The notes beneath the pieces are model-generated. The model did no database searches. It worked only from the letters and a program-made list of their open reading frames with translations, and was not told the origin of the DNA. DNA of 64,000 nt from Chloracidobacterium sp. (GTDB taxonomy: Bacteria > Acidobacteriota > Blastocatellia > Pyrinomonadales > Pyrinomonadaceae), in contig JADJJY010000003.1 of NCBI GenBank assembly GCA_016706275.1, positions 248,001 through 312,000 of the forward strand, written 5' to 3'. Both the position numbers and the translations under genes were made by a program. This document shows positions 51,691 through 60,582 of this stretch, one piece after another. How positions within the stretch are numbered: position 1 is the first letter of the stretch; every line of letters starts with the position of its first letter.

Positions 51691-54168
51691 ATGTTTATCA
51701 ATCGAATTTATACGTTAATTATTTTTCTCTTTATTTCTGCGGCGGGTGTCGCTGCACAGTCCTCAACCGTCAGCGGTACGGTTCAGGATTCGGCTAATGC
51801 TGCGGTACCCGGTGCTACTGTCATCATCCGGAATATTAAGACTGGTGCTGAGCGCACCACGACTGTGGATATTGCGGGCAGATTTTCATTGTCGATAGAC
51901 GGTGATGCTGCACAGTTTGAAATGATCGTCTTGTCCAAAGGCTTTGGCCGTTTCGTCAAACCGCTGTCGGGGGGTGACTCAGACGTTACGCTAACACTTA
52001 CGCCAAGCCCCATCAGCGAAGAAGTAACAGTTACAGCGACTCGCACGCAGGTGCTTACGACCGAGACTGCAGTTCCGGTCAGTGTTGTGGGACGCGAAGA
52101 TATCGATCGCAAAGCTCCAAACTCGATCGGCGACATTTTTCGTACCCTGCCGGGCACCTCGACCGCTAACGAAGGTGCATTTCAGGTGCGTCCGCGAATC
52201 CGCGGCCTAGACAGCAATCGCGTCCTGATCCTCGTCGACGGTGAGCGTCTTAACAACAGCCGCACGTCGACAGGCCAATCGGGTGTCGAAGCCGGGCTGG
52301 TCGAGCTCTCTACGGTCGAAAGCGTTGAGGTCATCCGCGGCAGCGGCTCTGTGCTTTACGGCACGGACGCTCTCGGCGGGACCATAAACATCATTACCAA
52401 CGATACGCCGATGCGGCGGGACGGCGGATTTAGGTTCGGGGCGGTTCTCGATACTTTTTATAGTTCTAACGATAATGGCCGACGCGGTAGTTTGGCGGTG
52501 AACGGTGCGAATAAGCATTTCGCGTTTCGTCTCGCCCAGTCGCTCGAACGGTTTGATAACTATTTTACCGGAAAGCCTAACGCCGTTTTCCTGCAGGATT
52601 TTCGAACTCAGACCGGCACGATCACCAACGACGGCGAAGTGCCCAACTCGCAGTCGCACGGCGGCAATACTCAGGCGACGACCCGTTTTTTCCTAAACGA
52701 TAACAGCACGATCAAGCTAAACTACGAACGCCGACGCGGTGCAAATATCGGCTCGGCCGGACTGGTCAACGTATTCAACGGATTCTTTCCGTTTTCAAAC
52801 CGCGACAAGTTTAGCGGGCGTTATGATGTCGCCGCGTTGACCAAAAATCTCCAGCGTCTGTCCGCCAGCGGATTCTACCAGACACAGGACCGTGATTTTA
52901 CAAACATCTTGACGGTCGCACCGGCCCCTCCTTTTTTCCCGGGTATCTATCAAATTAGCCAGACCATTACGAATACGAAAACCTCAGGCTTTGACCTGCA
53001 GACCGATTGGACATTGGGCGGCCGCAACAGTTTGACGGCGGGAGCGAGCTTTTTCCGCGACACTAATAAGGACGATCGGCAGATCACTAAATCGACCACG
53101 CCGGCATCGGTTAACCGGACGATCACAAATACCAAAAGCGTCCCGGACGCCAGCCTCGCCAATGTCGCGGCGTTCGCTCAGGACGAATTTCGCGTCACAA
53201 ACCGTCTCAAGTTCGTCGGCGGCATCAGGGTCGATAATTTTAAGACTGTCTCACAGCCCACGACCGGTTTCGTGTTGCCAAACCTGACGGCGGCACAGAT
53301 CACCGATCTCGGTATCGGCGGCCTCGCGACGGGGTTGAACATCTCAAATACCTCCGTGACCGGCGATGTCGGGGCGATCTACCGTGTGAATAACGAGATC
53401 AGCGTCTCCGCTCGAGTCGGCAGGTCTTTCCGCACGCCGAATATCTTTGAGTTTTTCTTTACCGACGCCGGTTCGATCTCGGGAGTGTTTGTCGTGGGAA
53501 ACCAGCAGCTAAAACCTGAGAGCGGTGTTAACTTTGACGCGAACTTCAAATACCACACCTCAAAGTTTGCCGCTTCCGCGACCTATTTCCGCAACTCGTA
53601 CAAAAACTTTCTCAACATCGTTGCGGCGGTCGATCGTAACGGTGCACCGATATTCTTAAATCAACCGGGCCCGCCCGTTCGCGTGTATCAGACGCAAAAT
53701 CTCGACAAGGCTCTCATCCAGGGTTTCGAAGCCGAGTTTGAGGTGCCGATCAAGATCAGCTTTGGCTATCTCACGCCAAACGGCAATTTCAGCTATCTGC
53801 GGGGCGACAATACGCGGCTCAACACGCCGCTCGACATCATCAGCCCGATGCGAACGACCGCCGGATTTCGCTGGAATAATTTTGGCAAGGCGTATTTCTT
53901 TGACTACAACGCCCGCATCGTTACAAAACAGACGCGGCTCTCGCCCGCCTTTCTCCTGCCCGTCAACCAAGGCGGTAACGGCGGCCCCGAGCCCGGGTTT
54001 GTCACGCACAATATCAACGGCGGATATTATTTTGGGCGCGAACGCTACGGCTTTAATATCAACGTCGGCGTCTCAAACCTGTTTGACCGTGCGTACAGCG
54101 AACAATTCGTCTTCGCCCCCGCCCGCGGCCGCTCGTTCACGATCGGCACGTCGATCCACCTCAAATAG
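51691..54168 (+). CDS. TonB-dependent outer-membrane receptor
   Basis: About 825 residues from the ATG at 51691 (GTG at 51682 also possible). Order: signal peptide (MFINRIYTLIIFLFISAAGV), a carboxypeptidase-regulatory-like domain (SGTVQDSANAAVPGATVIIR, residues 25-105), the plug (VTVTATRTQVLTTETAVPVS; RGLDSNRVLILVDGERLN; GTDALGGTINIIT) and a 22-strand barrel ending in the C-terminal Phe/aromatic pattern (RSFTIGTSIHLK). The N-terminal extra domain is typical of Acidobacteria and Bacteroidetes receptors. The ligand may be a siderophore, haem, vitamin or oligosaccharide; no uptake genes lie near to tell. A terminator follows. Confidence 0.92.
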   Translation: MFINRIYTLIIFLFISAAGVAAQSSTVSGTVQDSANAAVPGATVIIRNIKTGAERTTTVDIAGRFSLSIDGDAAQFEMIVLSKGFGRFVKPLSGGDSDVTLTLTPSPISEEVTVTATRTQVLTTETAVPVSVVGREDIDRKAPNSIGDIFRTLPGTSTANEGAFQVRPRIRGLDSNRVLILVDGERLNNSRTSTGQSGVEAGLVELSTVESVEVIRGSGSVLYGTDALGGTINIITNDTPMRRDGGFRFGAVLDTFYSSNDNGRRGSLAVNGANKHFAFRLAQSLERFDNYFTGKPNAVFLQDFRTQTGTITNDGEVPNSQSHGGNTQATTRFFLNDNSTIKLNYERRRGANIGSAGLVNVFNGFFPFSNRDKFSGRYDVAALTKNLQRLSASGFYQTQDRDFTNILTVAPAPPFFPGIYQISQTITNTKTSGFDLQTDWTLGGRNSLTAGASFFRDTNKDDRQITKSTTPASVNRTITNTKSVPDASLANVAAFAQDEFRVTNRLKFVGGIRVDNFKTVSQPTTGFVLPNLTAAQITDLGIGGLATGLNISNTSVTGDVGAIYRVNNEISVSARVGRSFRTPNIFEFFFTDAGSISGVFVVGNQQLKPESGVNFDANFKYHTSKFAASATYFRNSYKNFLNIVAAVDRNGAPIFLNQPGPPVRVYQTQNLDKALIQGFEAEFEVPIKISFGYLTPNGNFSYLRGDNTRLNTPLDIISPMRTTAGFRWNNFGKAYFFDYNARIVTKQTRLSPAFLLPVNQGGNGGPEPGFVTHNINGGYYFGRERYGFNINVGVSNLFDRAYSEQFVFAPARGRSFTIGTSIHLK

Positions 54169-54195
54169 GCAGGCGTAGAGAAACTACCAACCGAA

Positions 54196-54226
54196 AAAGG
54201 CCGCGAGCATCACGTTCGCGGCCTTT
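54196..54226. terminator. Bidirectional hairpin terminator
   Basis: AAAGGCCGCGA-GCATCACGT-TCGCGGCCTTT, a perfect 11-bp stem. It stands between the TonB receptor gene and the convergent gene at 54267. Confidence 0.85.
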
Positions 54227-54234
54227 ACCATTTC

Positions 54235-54262
54235 TGTCCACTGTCCACTGTCCACTGTTCAC
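54235..54262. repeat. TGTCCAC heptamer repeat
   Basis: Three TGTCCAC heptamers and one TGTTCAC in tandem. Single arm. It lies just after the stop of the convergent gene. Confidence 0.88.
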
Positions 54263-54266
54263 TTTC

Positions 54267-54974
54267 CTACGGTATCGACTGCACCACCTCGATCTGTGAC
54301 CAGTCGCCGACGGGGTCGTTGCCGTCCAGGTAACGGGCGCGGATCTGGACGTTGCGGGGCAGCTTGTCGGAATTTTGTGCTATGTTGATGACGGCGGGCG
54401 ATTTCGGATAGCGGCCGGCTGTGGTCCAGGCCGTTTCGTTATCAAGCTGGGTCTCGATAAACACTCCGTCCGAGCTGCCGCGTACAAACTTTACATTGAC
54501 CACATTACCCGGCTGCGGCGTGGCGGTGATCGTCGGCTGCTGTGTGCCGTCCGCGGCCTGATCCGCGATGTAATCCTGACGGCGGGTGATGCCGAGCTTT
54601 GCACCGATCACCGGCGTGTAACCCGGTGCGACGCGGATGCGTTTGACAAACCCGTCGAGCCGCTCAAATATACCGGTCGGAACCGCAGCCGGTACGGTCG
54701 GCGTGACATCAGCCGGAAACAACGGCGTCGGATCACCGACATCGCCCTCGGTCATCACCTTGCGAAAGCTGCGGACCGACGCCGCATAATCATTGACCTC
54801 GACATCGATCGCGGCCATAAACTGCATCATCGCGTTGTCGGCCGTTATCTGAGCCAGCTCAGCCACCGTCAGCCCAAGCGCGGCCCCCAATGCCTGTATA
54901 GCCGCCGCAAAATTGTCGTACCACGCGGCACGCTCCTGTAGATTAGTCGGAAAATACGAAGGACTCGGTACCAT
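54267..54974 (-). CDS. Protein of unknown function, structural look
   Basis: 235 residues, no signal peptide. The N-terminal half is helical (RAAWYDNFAAAIQALGAALG; LAQITADNAMMQFMAAIDVE), the second half beta-rich (GYTPVIGAKLGITRRQDYIA; NVVNVKFVRGSSDGVFIETQ) like a fibronectin-type or phage-like module ending in GDWSQIEVVQSIP. A good AAAAGGAG lies before the ATG. Similar small proteins in soil bacteria are of unknown role. It begins the accessory region, and 700 bases without a convincing gene follow upstream. Confidence 0.65.
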   Translation of the reverse strand: MVPSPSYFPTNLQERAAWYDNFAAAIQALGAALGLTVAELAQITADNAMMQFMAAIDVEVNDYAASVRSFRKVMTEGDVGDPTPLFPADVTPTVPAAVPTGIFERLDGFVKRIRVAPGYTPVIGAKLGITRRQDYIADQAADGTQQPTITATPQPGNVVNVKFVRGSSDGVFIETQLDNETAWTTAGRYPKSPAVINIAQNSDKLPRNVQIRARYLDGNDPVGDWSQIEVVQSIP

Positions 54975-55354
54975 ATTAGTTATTTCTCCTTTTTTAGATT
55001 TAGATCGTCGGTTGTCAAAAAGACTTCCGATCCGGATCCGTATTGCAGGTAACTAATAGCCGCTTTGCAGGAGCCGCACGTGCGGTTTCACTTAGACCGT
55101 GTCCACATTTCTGCGGACATGGTTTTCCAGTTCCAGATCTAAGTGTCAATCCGCACGCACGAAAACCCGCCCAGACGTGATCACACATCTGACGAACTAT
55201 CATTTACCTTAGATCTGGACTGGAAGTGGAGATATTGTTACATAGGCAAAATTAAAAAAGCAAGCATTTTTTTAAATTTTTTTCGCTTATAAGAAAAAAA
55301 ATTATACCCAATATTATCCCGTTCAACGCCTACATAGATCTGTGTAACCCCAAC
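54975..55354. other. AT-rich gap with an 18-bp inverted repeat
   Basis: No gene can be supported. TTCCAGTTCCAGATCTAAG (55125-55143) and CTTAGATCTGGACTGGAA (55208-55225) are complements with one bulge. A CCGCACGTGCGG palindrome lies near 55075-55090. The stretch 55230-55320 is very AT-rich with poly-T and poly-A runs. Confidence 0.6.
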
Positions 55355-55360
55355 TTGGGC

Positions 55361-55567
55361 TTGTCAAAGCCCATTATTAACTTGTCGGAGCCCATAAAAA
55401 GTTTGTCGGAGCCCTTCATCAACTTGTCGAAGCCCGTAAAAAGTTTGTCGAAGCCCTTCATCAACTTGTCGAAGCCCATAAAAAGTTTGTCAAAGCCCTT
55501 CATCAACTTATCGAAGCCCATAAAAAGTCTATCGAAGCCCTTCGATAAACTATCGAAGCACTCCGAC
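55361..55567. repeat. 21-bp tandem repeat array
   Basis: About ten 21-bp units alternate between two forms, one containing CCCATAAAAAGTTTGTCGAAG-like sequence and one CCCTTCATCAACTTGTCGAAG-like sequence (each under 22 bases, quoted here by their cores CCCATAAAAAG and CCCTTCATCAAC). Since 21 is a multiple of three, both strands are open: the minus strand reads GFDKLMK/GFDKLFM heptapeptides (79 residues, TTG start), the plus strand SLSKPFINLSKPIK (78 residues, TTG start). Neither frame has a convincing ribosome site. Whether it is coding is open. Confidence 0.8.
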
Positions 55568-55676
55568 AAACTAACAATTGCCTTCGTTTAATATCCAACC
55601 CCAACACAAAACGCACAAGAGCCCGTGTGTGCGGGCTTTCAGGGAGTTTCGAGCGGAATCTTCTCGAAAATTCGAT

Positions 55677-56030
55677 CTAATCGCAGTTGAAATAGTTAAC
55701 CGTTTGGTATGACTTAAACGGGCGGCCAATATATTTGTCTCTAACAGCAGCAGGAGCGACCTCGCCGACAAACTCAGAGCGATCTCGAAGGTCACTCGGT
55801 GCATGTACGCGAAACTGATAGCGATCCGTCCCCGCATCCTGCCATCGTTTAGCTTCGTAAACCTCTTTTACAACGCCGTCAGCGACCGCCAAGACATACC
55901 GGATCGTGTCACGCCGTCTTTTGTCGATCTTCCAAATACCTCGGCTGATCTCATACAGCTCCCCGGAACTCATGCCTTCGCGGTAGGTTTGGTTTATCTT
56001 GACGGTAATTGCTGGTTCAGTGATGTTCAT
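55677..56030 (-). CDS. Small PUA/ASCH-like orphan of the accessory region
   Basis: 117 residues with no signal peptide. The pattern (LYEISRGIWKIDKRRRDTIR; VVKEVYEAKRWQDAG; EFVGEVAPAAVRDKYIGRPF; YQTVNYFNCD) resembles small uncharacterised domains that often lie near restriction and other defence genes, and has the look of a PUA/ASCH or similar RNA/DNA-binding fold. That likeness is from memory and weak. It shares strand with the genes upstream (56.0-60.2 kb). No clear ribosome site precedes the ATG. Confidence 0.6.
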   Translation of the reverse strand: MNITEPAITVKINQTYREGMSSGELYEISRGIWKIDKRRRDTIRYVLAVADGVVKEVYEAKRWQDAGTDRYQFRVHAPSDLRDRSEFVGEVAPAAVRDKYIGRPFKSYQTVNYFNCD

Positions 56031-56090
56031 AAGTTTCGATAAGATCGCGGTGCCTGACCCTGCGATTTTCTGCGATTTTGCTTCGTACGG

Positions 56091-56887
56091 TCAAAATGGA
56101 TGATCAATTCCCAACAAATCAAGAAGCTTTGCACATATTCGTTCAGCCGGAGCATACCCACCGCAGAGTTCCGGACTTAATGCGACTGTCAAAACTGTTG
56201 TATCGGTTTCGAGCGATGGCAAAATAAGATCCGCCAATTTGCGTATATATTCATCCGAATATGCTCGACTTCCGCCGGTACGGAAAAAGAAATCAATATC
56301 AACATTAAACAACGTCCTTCCATTAAATGGGGTAGCAATTCTGTGAGAGGCTTCGTCGAAGAATTCGTTAACGGGAACTCGCTTGAATTGCGGATTGTAG
56401 TCAAATCCCTCAAATTCGTCTTGATCCGAGGTTAATAACGCGTATTGCATGCCCTTCCGAAGTTTAGGTAGAGGTGATATATAATCCGCCCAACCAACGA
56501 CGGGAAACGCATTGTCGTGGCGTGTGAGAGCCGTAAATTCGTCAAGTCGCGTCAAATCAGTAAAGTTCGCATTTCTAATCACTTCAACGTTTTACTTTCC
56601 ATTTATGCCAAGTCCCAATGTTGGTCGATATGGAAAAGACGATAATCTTCCGCCGGTTGAAGCGTGCCCAACCAACACCAAAGAGCAGCCAAATGATTGT
56701 CCATTACAAAAACGGGTTTCGAATCGTGCTGCCAAACGAAATTCAACTTGTCTCCGAATGATTTACCCTTCCCGTCGTTTCTGTGAAACATTTTATTACT
56801 GCCTCCGTCGAAACTTTCACTCAACTTAACTTTTGGTAGTTGCTTAACGATGTCGGTAGTTTGGACGCTGACATTGATAATGCTCAC
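56091..56887 (-). pseudogene. UPF0489-type gene, broken
   Basis: Two frames in the same direction make up one UPF0489 (arginase-fold-like) protein. The first (56887-56603, 94 residues) ends FVMDNHLAALWCWLGTLQ ... LFHIDQHWDLA; the second (56582-56091, 163 residues) continues with VIRNANFTDLTRLDEFTALT and FNVDIDFFFRTGGSRAYSDE. HIDQHWD and DIDFFF are the Asp/His motifs of the family. Between them all three frames carry a stop within about 30 bases, so at least two changes separate the halves. It is most likely a pseudogene, though two separate peptides cannot be ruled out. Function of the family is unknown. Confidence 0.65.
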
Positions 56888-56961
56888 AGCAGGTCCAAAA
56901 TATACCTATTTTTTCTCACCGCATCGGCCCAGTCGTTGGAGTTGTTTTTGACGCCGCTTTT

Positions 56962-57914
56962 TTAGTTAAAAGATATTGTTCGCCGTATGATAAGTTCACG
57001 GTACTTGGCATCAAGCAGCTCTTCAAGTGATGCCTTGTTGTAGATTAGGGAAGTTATATCATCGGGGCCGAAGAAAAGCACTACCTTTTGGCCAATGTAA
57101 TCCTCAGCCTGTTTGACGGCTCCAGCCGAAAAGCCGGACATTGATGCAAGAATGCCTCTCACGTCAATTCGGTTACCAAGCTTTCCATATAGCTCCCTCA
57201 CCACGGCGGCTTCGATTGGATCCTTTTCCCATTTGCTCTCCAAAAGGTAATATTCGCGGGCTCTGGAGAAAACCGCATCCATCTCCTCATTTGATGTCCG
57301 TGCTCCCTCCTCCTGCGTCCACCCACTGGAATGCTTTTCCACCGCCGCCGCAATAATTTTCTGCAACTCCCGTCCTCTTTTCTGCGGAGTTTCATCAATA
57401 ATTGATTCAAACCAGTCAACGACGGATTTGCCCTGTTCAAACTGTTCGACGGCGGCTAGTCCTAGATGGGTCAGCTTCCATCCCATGTTGCCTGAACTCT
57501 CGATGTAACCCACTCCGTCCAGAAGTAGAAGATTCGCCGTAAGTAGTGGATCGGTGAGATCAGTTTCTGCCTCAATTACCTGTTTATGCGTGTGATAGCG
57601 GCTTCCCTGCTCATGATAAGTTTGAGCACAGCGCACTAGAATCTTTGTACGAACCTCATCGTTCTCACCGCGAAGTTCGACAGGAGCCAGATCATTCTGC
57701 TCCGCATGAATCACCCCGATTGGAGTCAACTCGTACCATCCACCCATCCTGCCCTTGAGGATACCTTCGTCCTTAAGCCGATCCACAAGGTTCCAGAAGG
57801 CTGTGTGATCTGCTTTAGTCTCTTCACACAAAGTCTTGAGGTTTACCGAATCTCTGGAGAAAAATGCCTCGTACAGCTTTTCAGTTACAGTTTTTTGAAT
57901 GTTTCAAGGTCCAT
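56962..57914 (-). CDS. Restriction-endonuclease-like (Mrr type) protein, N-terminal frame slip
   Basis: The main frame (57831-56962, 289 residues or more) has helical winged-helix units first (TAFWNLVDRLKDEGILKGRM; GWYELTPIGVI) and an Mrr-like PD-(D/E)xK nuclease at the C-terminus: EEMDAVF, then YYLLESKWEKDPIEAAVV (Asp ... Glu-X-Lys) and SMSGFSAGAVKQAEDYIG. The upstream DNA continues to code (TVTEKLYEAFFSRDS) but lacks a start in that frame. An ATG at 57914 reads MDLETFKK and joins it if one A is added to the A6 run at 57891-57896. So it is a slip site, a mutation or a sequence error. It lies with other defence-like genes. Confidence 0.7.
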
Positions 57915-57989
57915 ATCATTGTCAATATTGTTAAGGTTCTAAGGCTTCCTTAAGGGCGACTTGTAGTAGGGCTTCAGCGATTCTGCAAG

Positions 57990-60105
57990 TTAACGAATAA
58001 GTGATGATAAATGGTCTCGAGTTTCGGGATCTTCGCACCAAACATACACGCCCTTGATTGCACGGGTCATCAGAATTCGGTAGCCGCGACGCACACGCAA
58101 CATTAAGTTCGCAATGGCTTGGGAATCCTCCATGTCTCTTTTGACGGCAGCCTTCGTCCGGGGCCAAGCAGTCTCGAATACGTGCTCGAGTTGGACTTCC
58201 CAGTGGTCTGTTCGCCAAACGAGGTCGGGCAGCCAAAGCAGGCCGACGAAATCAAAATCGAAGCCGCGAACCACATACGGGCAGCCGACCTCGCATAACG
58301 GATCGTTGCCGATTGGCGTCCCGGGTCGCCCTTGTACGAAGTAAGTGTAATCCTGTTCCGGGGCGTAGTTCCATATCTTCGACCATGGATCTCCGTCATC
58401 TTGTTGCGGTGGTTCGAAATGGAAATCTTTGCGGTCCCCCGGCAGGCCGTGCGGGCTCGGCTCCTTTTTGGTGACCCATTCCCGCGCATACGACGCTATA
58501 AGTCGCACGCTCGCTCCTTGCTCAAACCGGCTGCGGAGAGCGGCCTCAAGCTTTCGCGGTGTGCTGACCAGCTCGAACTCGAATTTGCCTTCAAGATTCT
58601 GAGAGGATCGCCGCCAAGTTCTGGAGTCCATGGTCGGACCATCAGCGGATAAAACACCTTCTATCCAGTCCGTGTACTCTTTAGAGCCGCCGCAGCGGAA
58701 TTGAGCTCCTGCCAATGACAATTTGACGACTTGAGTGTCGCCAAGGTCATTAGCGAATTGTTCAATGGACGACGGCGTAGTCGTCTCGTTGTCGCGGTAG
58801 CTCTGCTCAGAGTCCATTAAGAACATTGACACCCTGGAAGATCGAATGATGTGCCAGGCTTGAGGGCCCGCATGGACCGACCAACCTGACGGCGGCGTTC
58901 CTTCCGCATTGGGAGCGGTCGGGTCAATAAGCGCGTGAGCCTCGTCGACGATGGTGGCCGCGAAGTGTAAATCTGGAGACCTCCATTGCTTGCCGGATTT
59001 CTTGAATACCTCCAAATTGTCCTTCCATCCGGAAACGGGCATTTCGTGACCTAGCAGCCGGGTTGATTTAACCCACTGGGGAGTGAGACCAGGATTAAAG
59101 GCGTTCGCAGGTACTACTAAACCTGCTCCAGCAGCGTTTTGTGCAACGTTACTGAATATACTCTCCCAATTTGATCGCTGGCTGCCCGAGGTCGTGCACA
59201 GTACTACGTTGCCATCAACTTCGGGGTGCGAAGCGAGGCGTGCCCACAGTTGTGCGGCAAGGACCGACTTTCCGCTGCCAGGCGGGCCTTCGACGACTAT
59301 GACCAGACGCTCGGGTCGCGATGCACCGCTGAAACGTTCCTCTAGCTCATACATTATTAGGTCGAAAGCACGACGCTGTTCGTCCAGCAAAACAAACGGC
59401 GATGACTTCGGGTCACTCAGCAGGCTCGAAACGTGTCGCACAAATCGCCGGTCCTGCGTATAGACACCGTTGGAAAAGTCGTTGGCAAACTTTTCGTTGG
59501 GTTCACGAATACGTTCGAATACCCACTCGGGAAACCGGGTCTGTAAATCATTGGAGCTTGCACCAAATATGGGGTAGGACTCGACTAGTGCGCTGTGCGG
59601 AGGTTGGAGGTAGGCATCAAGGCTGGCTGACCGAGTAAACAGAACACAGCCGTTGACCGTGGACTCGTATTTCTGCACTGCTATGGAAGCGCTGACAGTA
59701 CTCAACGTAAGAGCCAACTTGGACGCTGGGGTGCGACACCAAACTGCCCATATGGTAGATCAGCGGTTCAGTTGGACCCGGACGATCATCTGCGGTTGTC
59801 CAGTGTTTCAGCTCCACGATAACGGCCGCAGGACCGCGAGGCCCTTGCCCAAGAAGCACGGCGTCGCACCATGATCCTGATGCGGGAAGTCGATATTCGA
59901 GTTCGAGTTGCCCTTTTCGGTCAAAGAACAGGTGAAGCGGTTGCAGCGAAGGCGCCGACAGAGCCTCAGCCAGGCGCGGCAGCGAGGATTCCCAGGCAAA
60001 GCTCTCACTGGCTCCTCCGCGCCCCGTCTGTTCCTTGAGTTCTGCAACCAGCGGACCGATTTCGGAATTTACACGTACGCAAAAGTCGGCAACTGTAATC
60101 AACAT
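57990..60105 (-). pseudogene. Nuclease-DUF2075 ATPase (Schlafen-like helicase), frameshifted
   Basis: Two overlapping frames form one usual protein of about 700 residues. The first (start ATG 60105 with GGAGG five bases upstream) carries a PD-(D/E)xK-like domain, SWCDAVLLGQG and AAVIVELKHWT, then HPSVQVGSYVEYCQRFHS. The second (to 57990) takes over at about 59680 with VQKYESTVNGCVLFTRSAS and holds the DUF2075 ATPase: Walker A VVEGPPGSGKSVLAAQ, Walker B AATIVDEAHAL, and RVRRGYRILMTRAIKGVYVW. The switch needs a net change of one base forward (or two lost) after CATAGC. Such proteins are found in defence islands. Product is probably not made in full. Confidence 0.75.
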
Positions 60106-60248
60106 AAAAACCTCCAAAAAGCGTCGCGGGTCGCGGCAACGTTGGCAGGCTTCCACTGGTCGGGTAACCAATTCGCAAACTCGGGCAGTGTAATTACCTC
60201 ACCATCATCCGATATGCCTTCTCGGGAATTAATTTGGGATGCTTCCAT
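60099..60248 (-). CDS. 49-residue protein coupled to the nuclease-ATPase gene
   Basis: ATG at 60248, reading MEASQINSREGISDDGEVIT and LPEFANWLPDQWKPANVAAT, ending WRFLC. The stop overlaps the start of the next gene (ATG at 60105), so the two are translationally coupled, and the GGAGG for that gene lies inside this one. A TATAAT box (60263-60268) would place the RNA start about 8 bases before the ATG, almost leaderless. It could be a small regulator or antitoxin-like partner; no family recognised. Confidence 0.55.
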   Translation of the reverse strand: MEASQINSREGISDDGEVITLPEFANWLPDQWKPANVAATRDAFWRFLC

Positions 60249-60262
60249 TGTTTCGATGGGCA

Positions 60263-60292
60263 ATTATACAACGGCTTTCGTTGTGCGGGAAA
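60263..60292 (-). promoter_or_regulatory. Promoter with perfect TATAAT
   Basis: On the minus strand TATAAT at 60268-60263, with TTTCCC about 18 bases upstream as a weak -35. It points at the small gene at 60248 and the nuclease-ATPase gene. Confidence 0.5.
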
Positions 60293-60563
60293 TCATTTGG
60301 TCACGCGAATAGCCAACTTCGCTCCGCTCGGAATAATGAACCCCGTTTCGGGTGACGACACTAGTTCCGACGGAGAAAAATTCTTAAGCCGCATTGCGGC
60401 TGTTGTTGCTTCGTCGAGGCTTGTCACAATTTTAATATCAAAGCGTTCGGCTTTTTGGAGGAGGCTCCAGGCGGTTTGGCCGTTGACTTGGTATTTTTGG
60501 CAGAGACGGGTGGCGAGCTCGCGGCTGTTTGCGGCCGAGAAAAGAGAAATCGGGTTCAGACAC
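60293..60563 (-). pseudogene. Small coding remnant, unrecognised
   Basis: The frame ending at 60293 has clear coding character: SRELATRLCQKYQVNGQTAW, LLQKAERFDIKIVTSLDEA and SPETGFIIPSGAKLAIRVTK. It has no start codon in frame before the TolC stop. A GTG at 60563 reads MSEPDFSFLGRKQ in another frame, and one net base change (271 bases in all) would join the two into about 90 residues. It sits directly after the TolC gene on the same strand. Family unknown. Confidence 0.5.
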
Positions 60564-60582
60564 TGCGATCCTCTTAACCGGG

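Noticed and set aside
55075..55110. Possible group II intron end (GAGCCGCACGTGCGGTTTCA)
   Set aside because: Resembles the end of domain IV/V only in a 12-bp palindrome; no domain V/VI fold and no reverse transcriptase nearby.
55015..55203. 62-residue frame on the minus strand
   Set aside because: No ribosome site, odd composition, and it runs through an inverted repeat and the CCGCACGTGCGG palindrome.
55361..55567. CRISPR array
   Set aside because: Units are contiguous 21-mers of two alternating types without unique spacers, and no cas gene is present.
56091..56887. Two separate, intact UPF0489 genes
   Set aside because: Each half lacks part of the domain, and the conserved motifs are divided between them; a break is simpler, though not proven.
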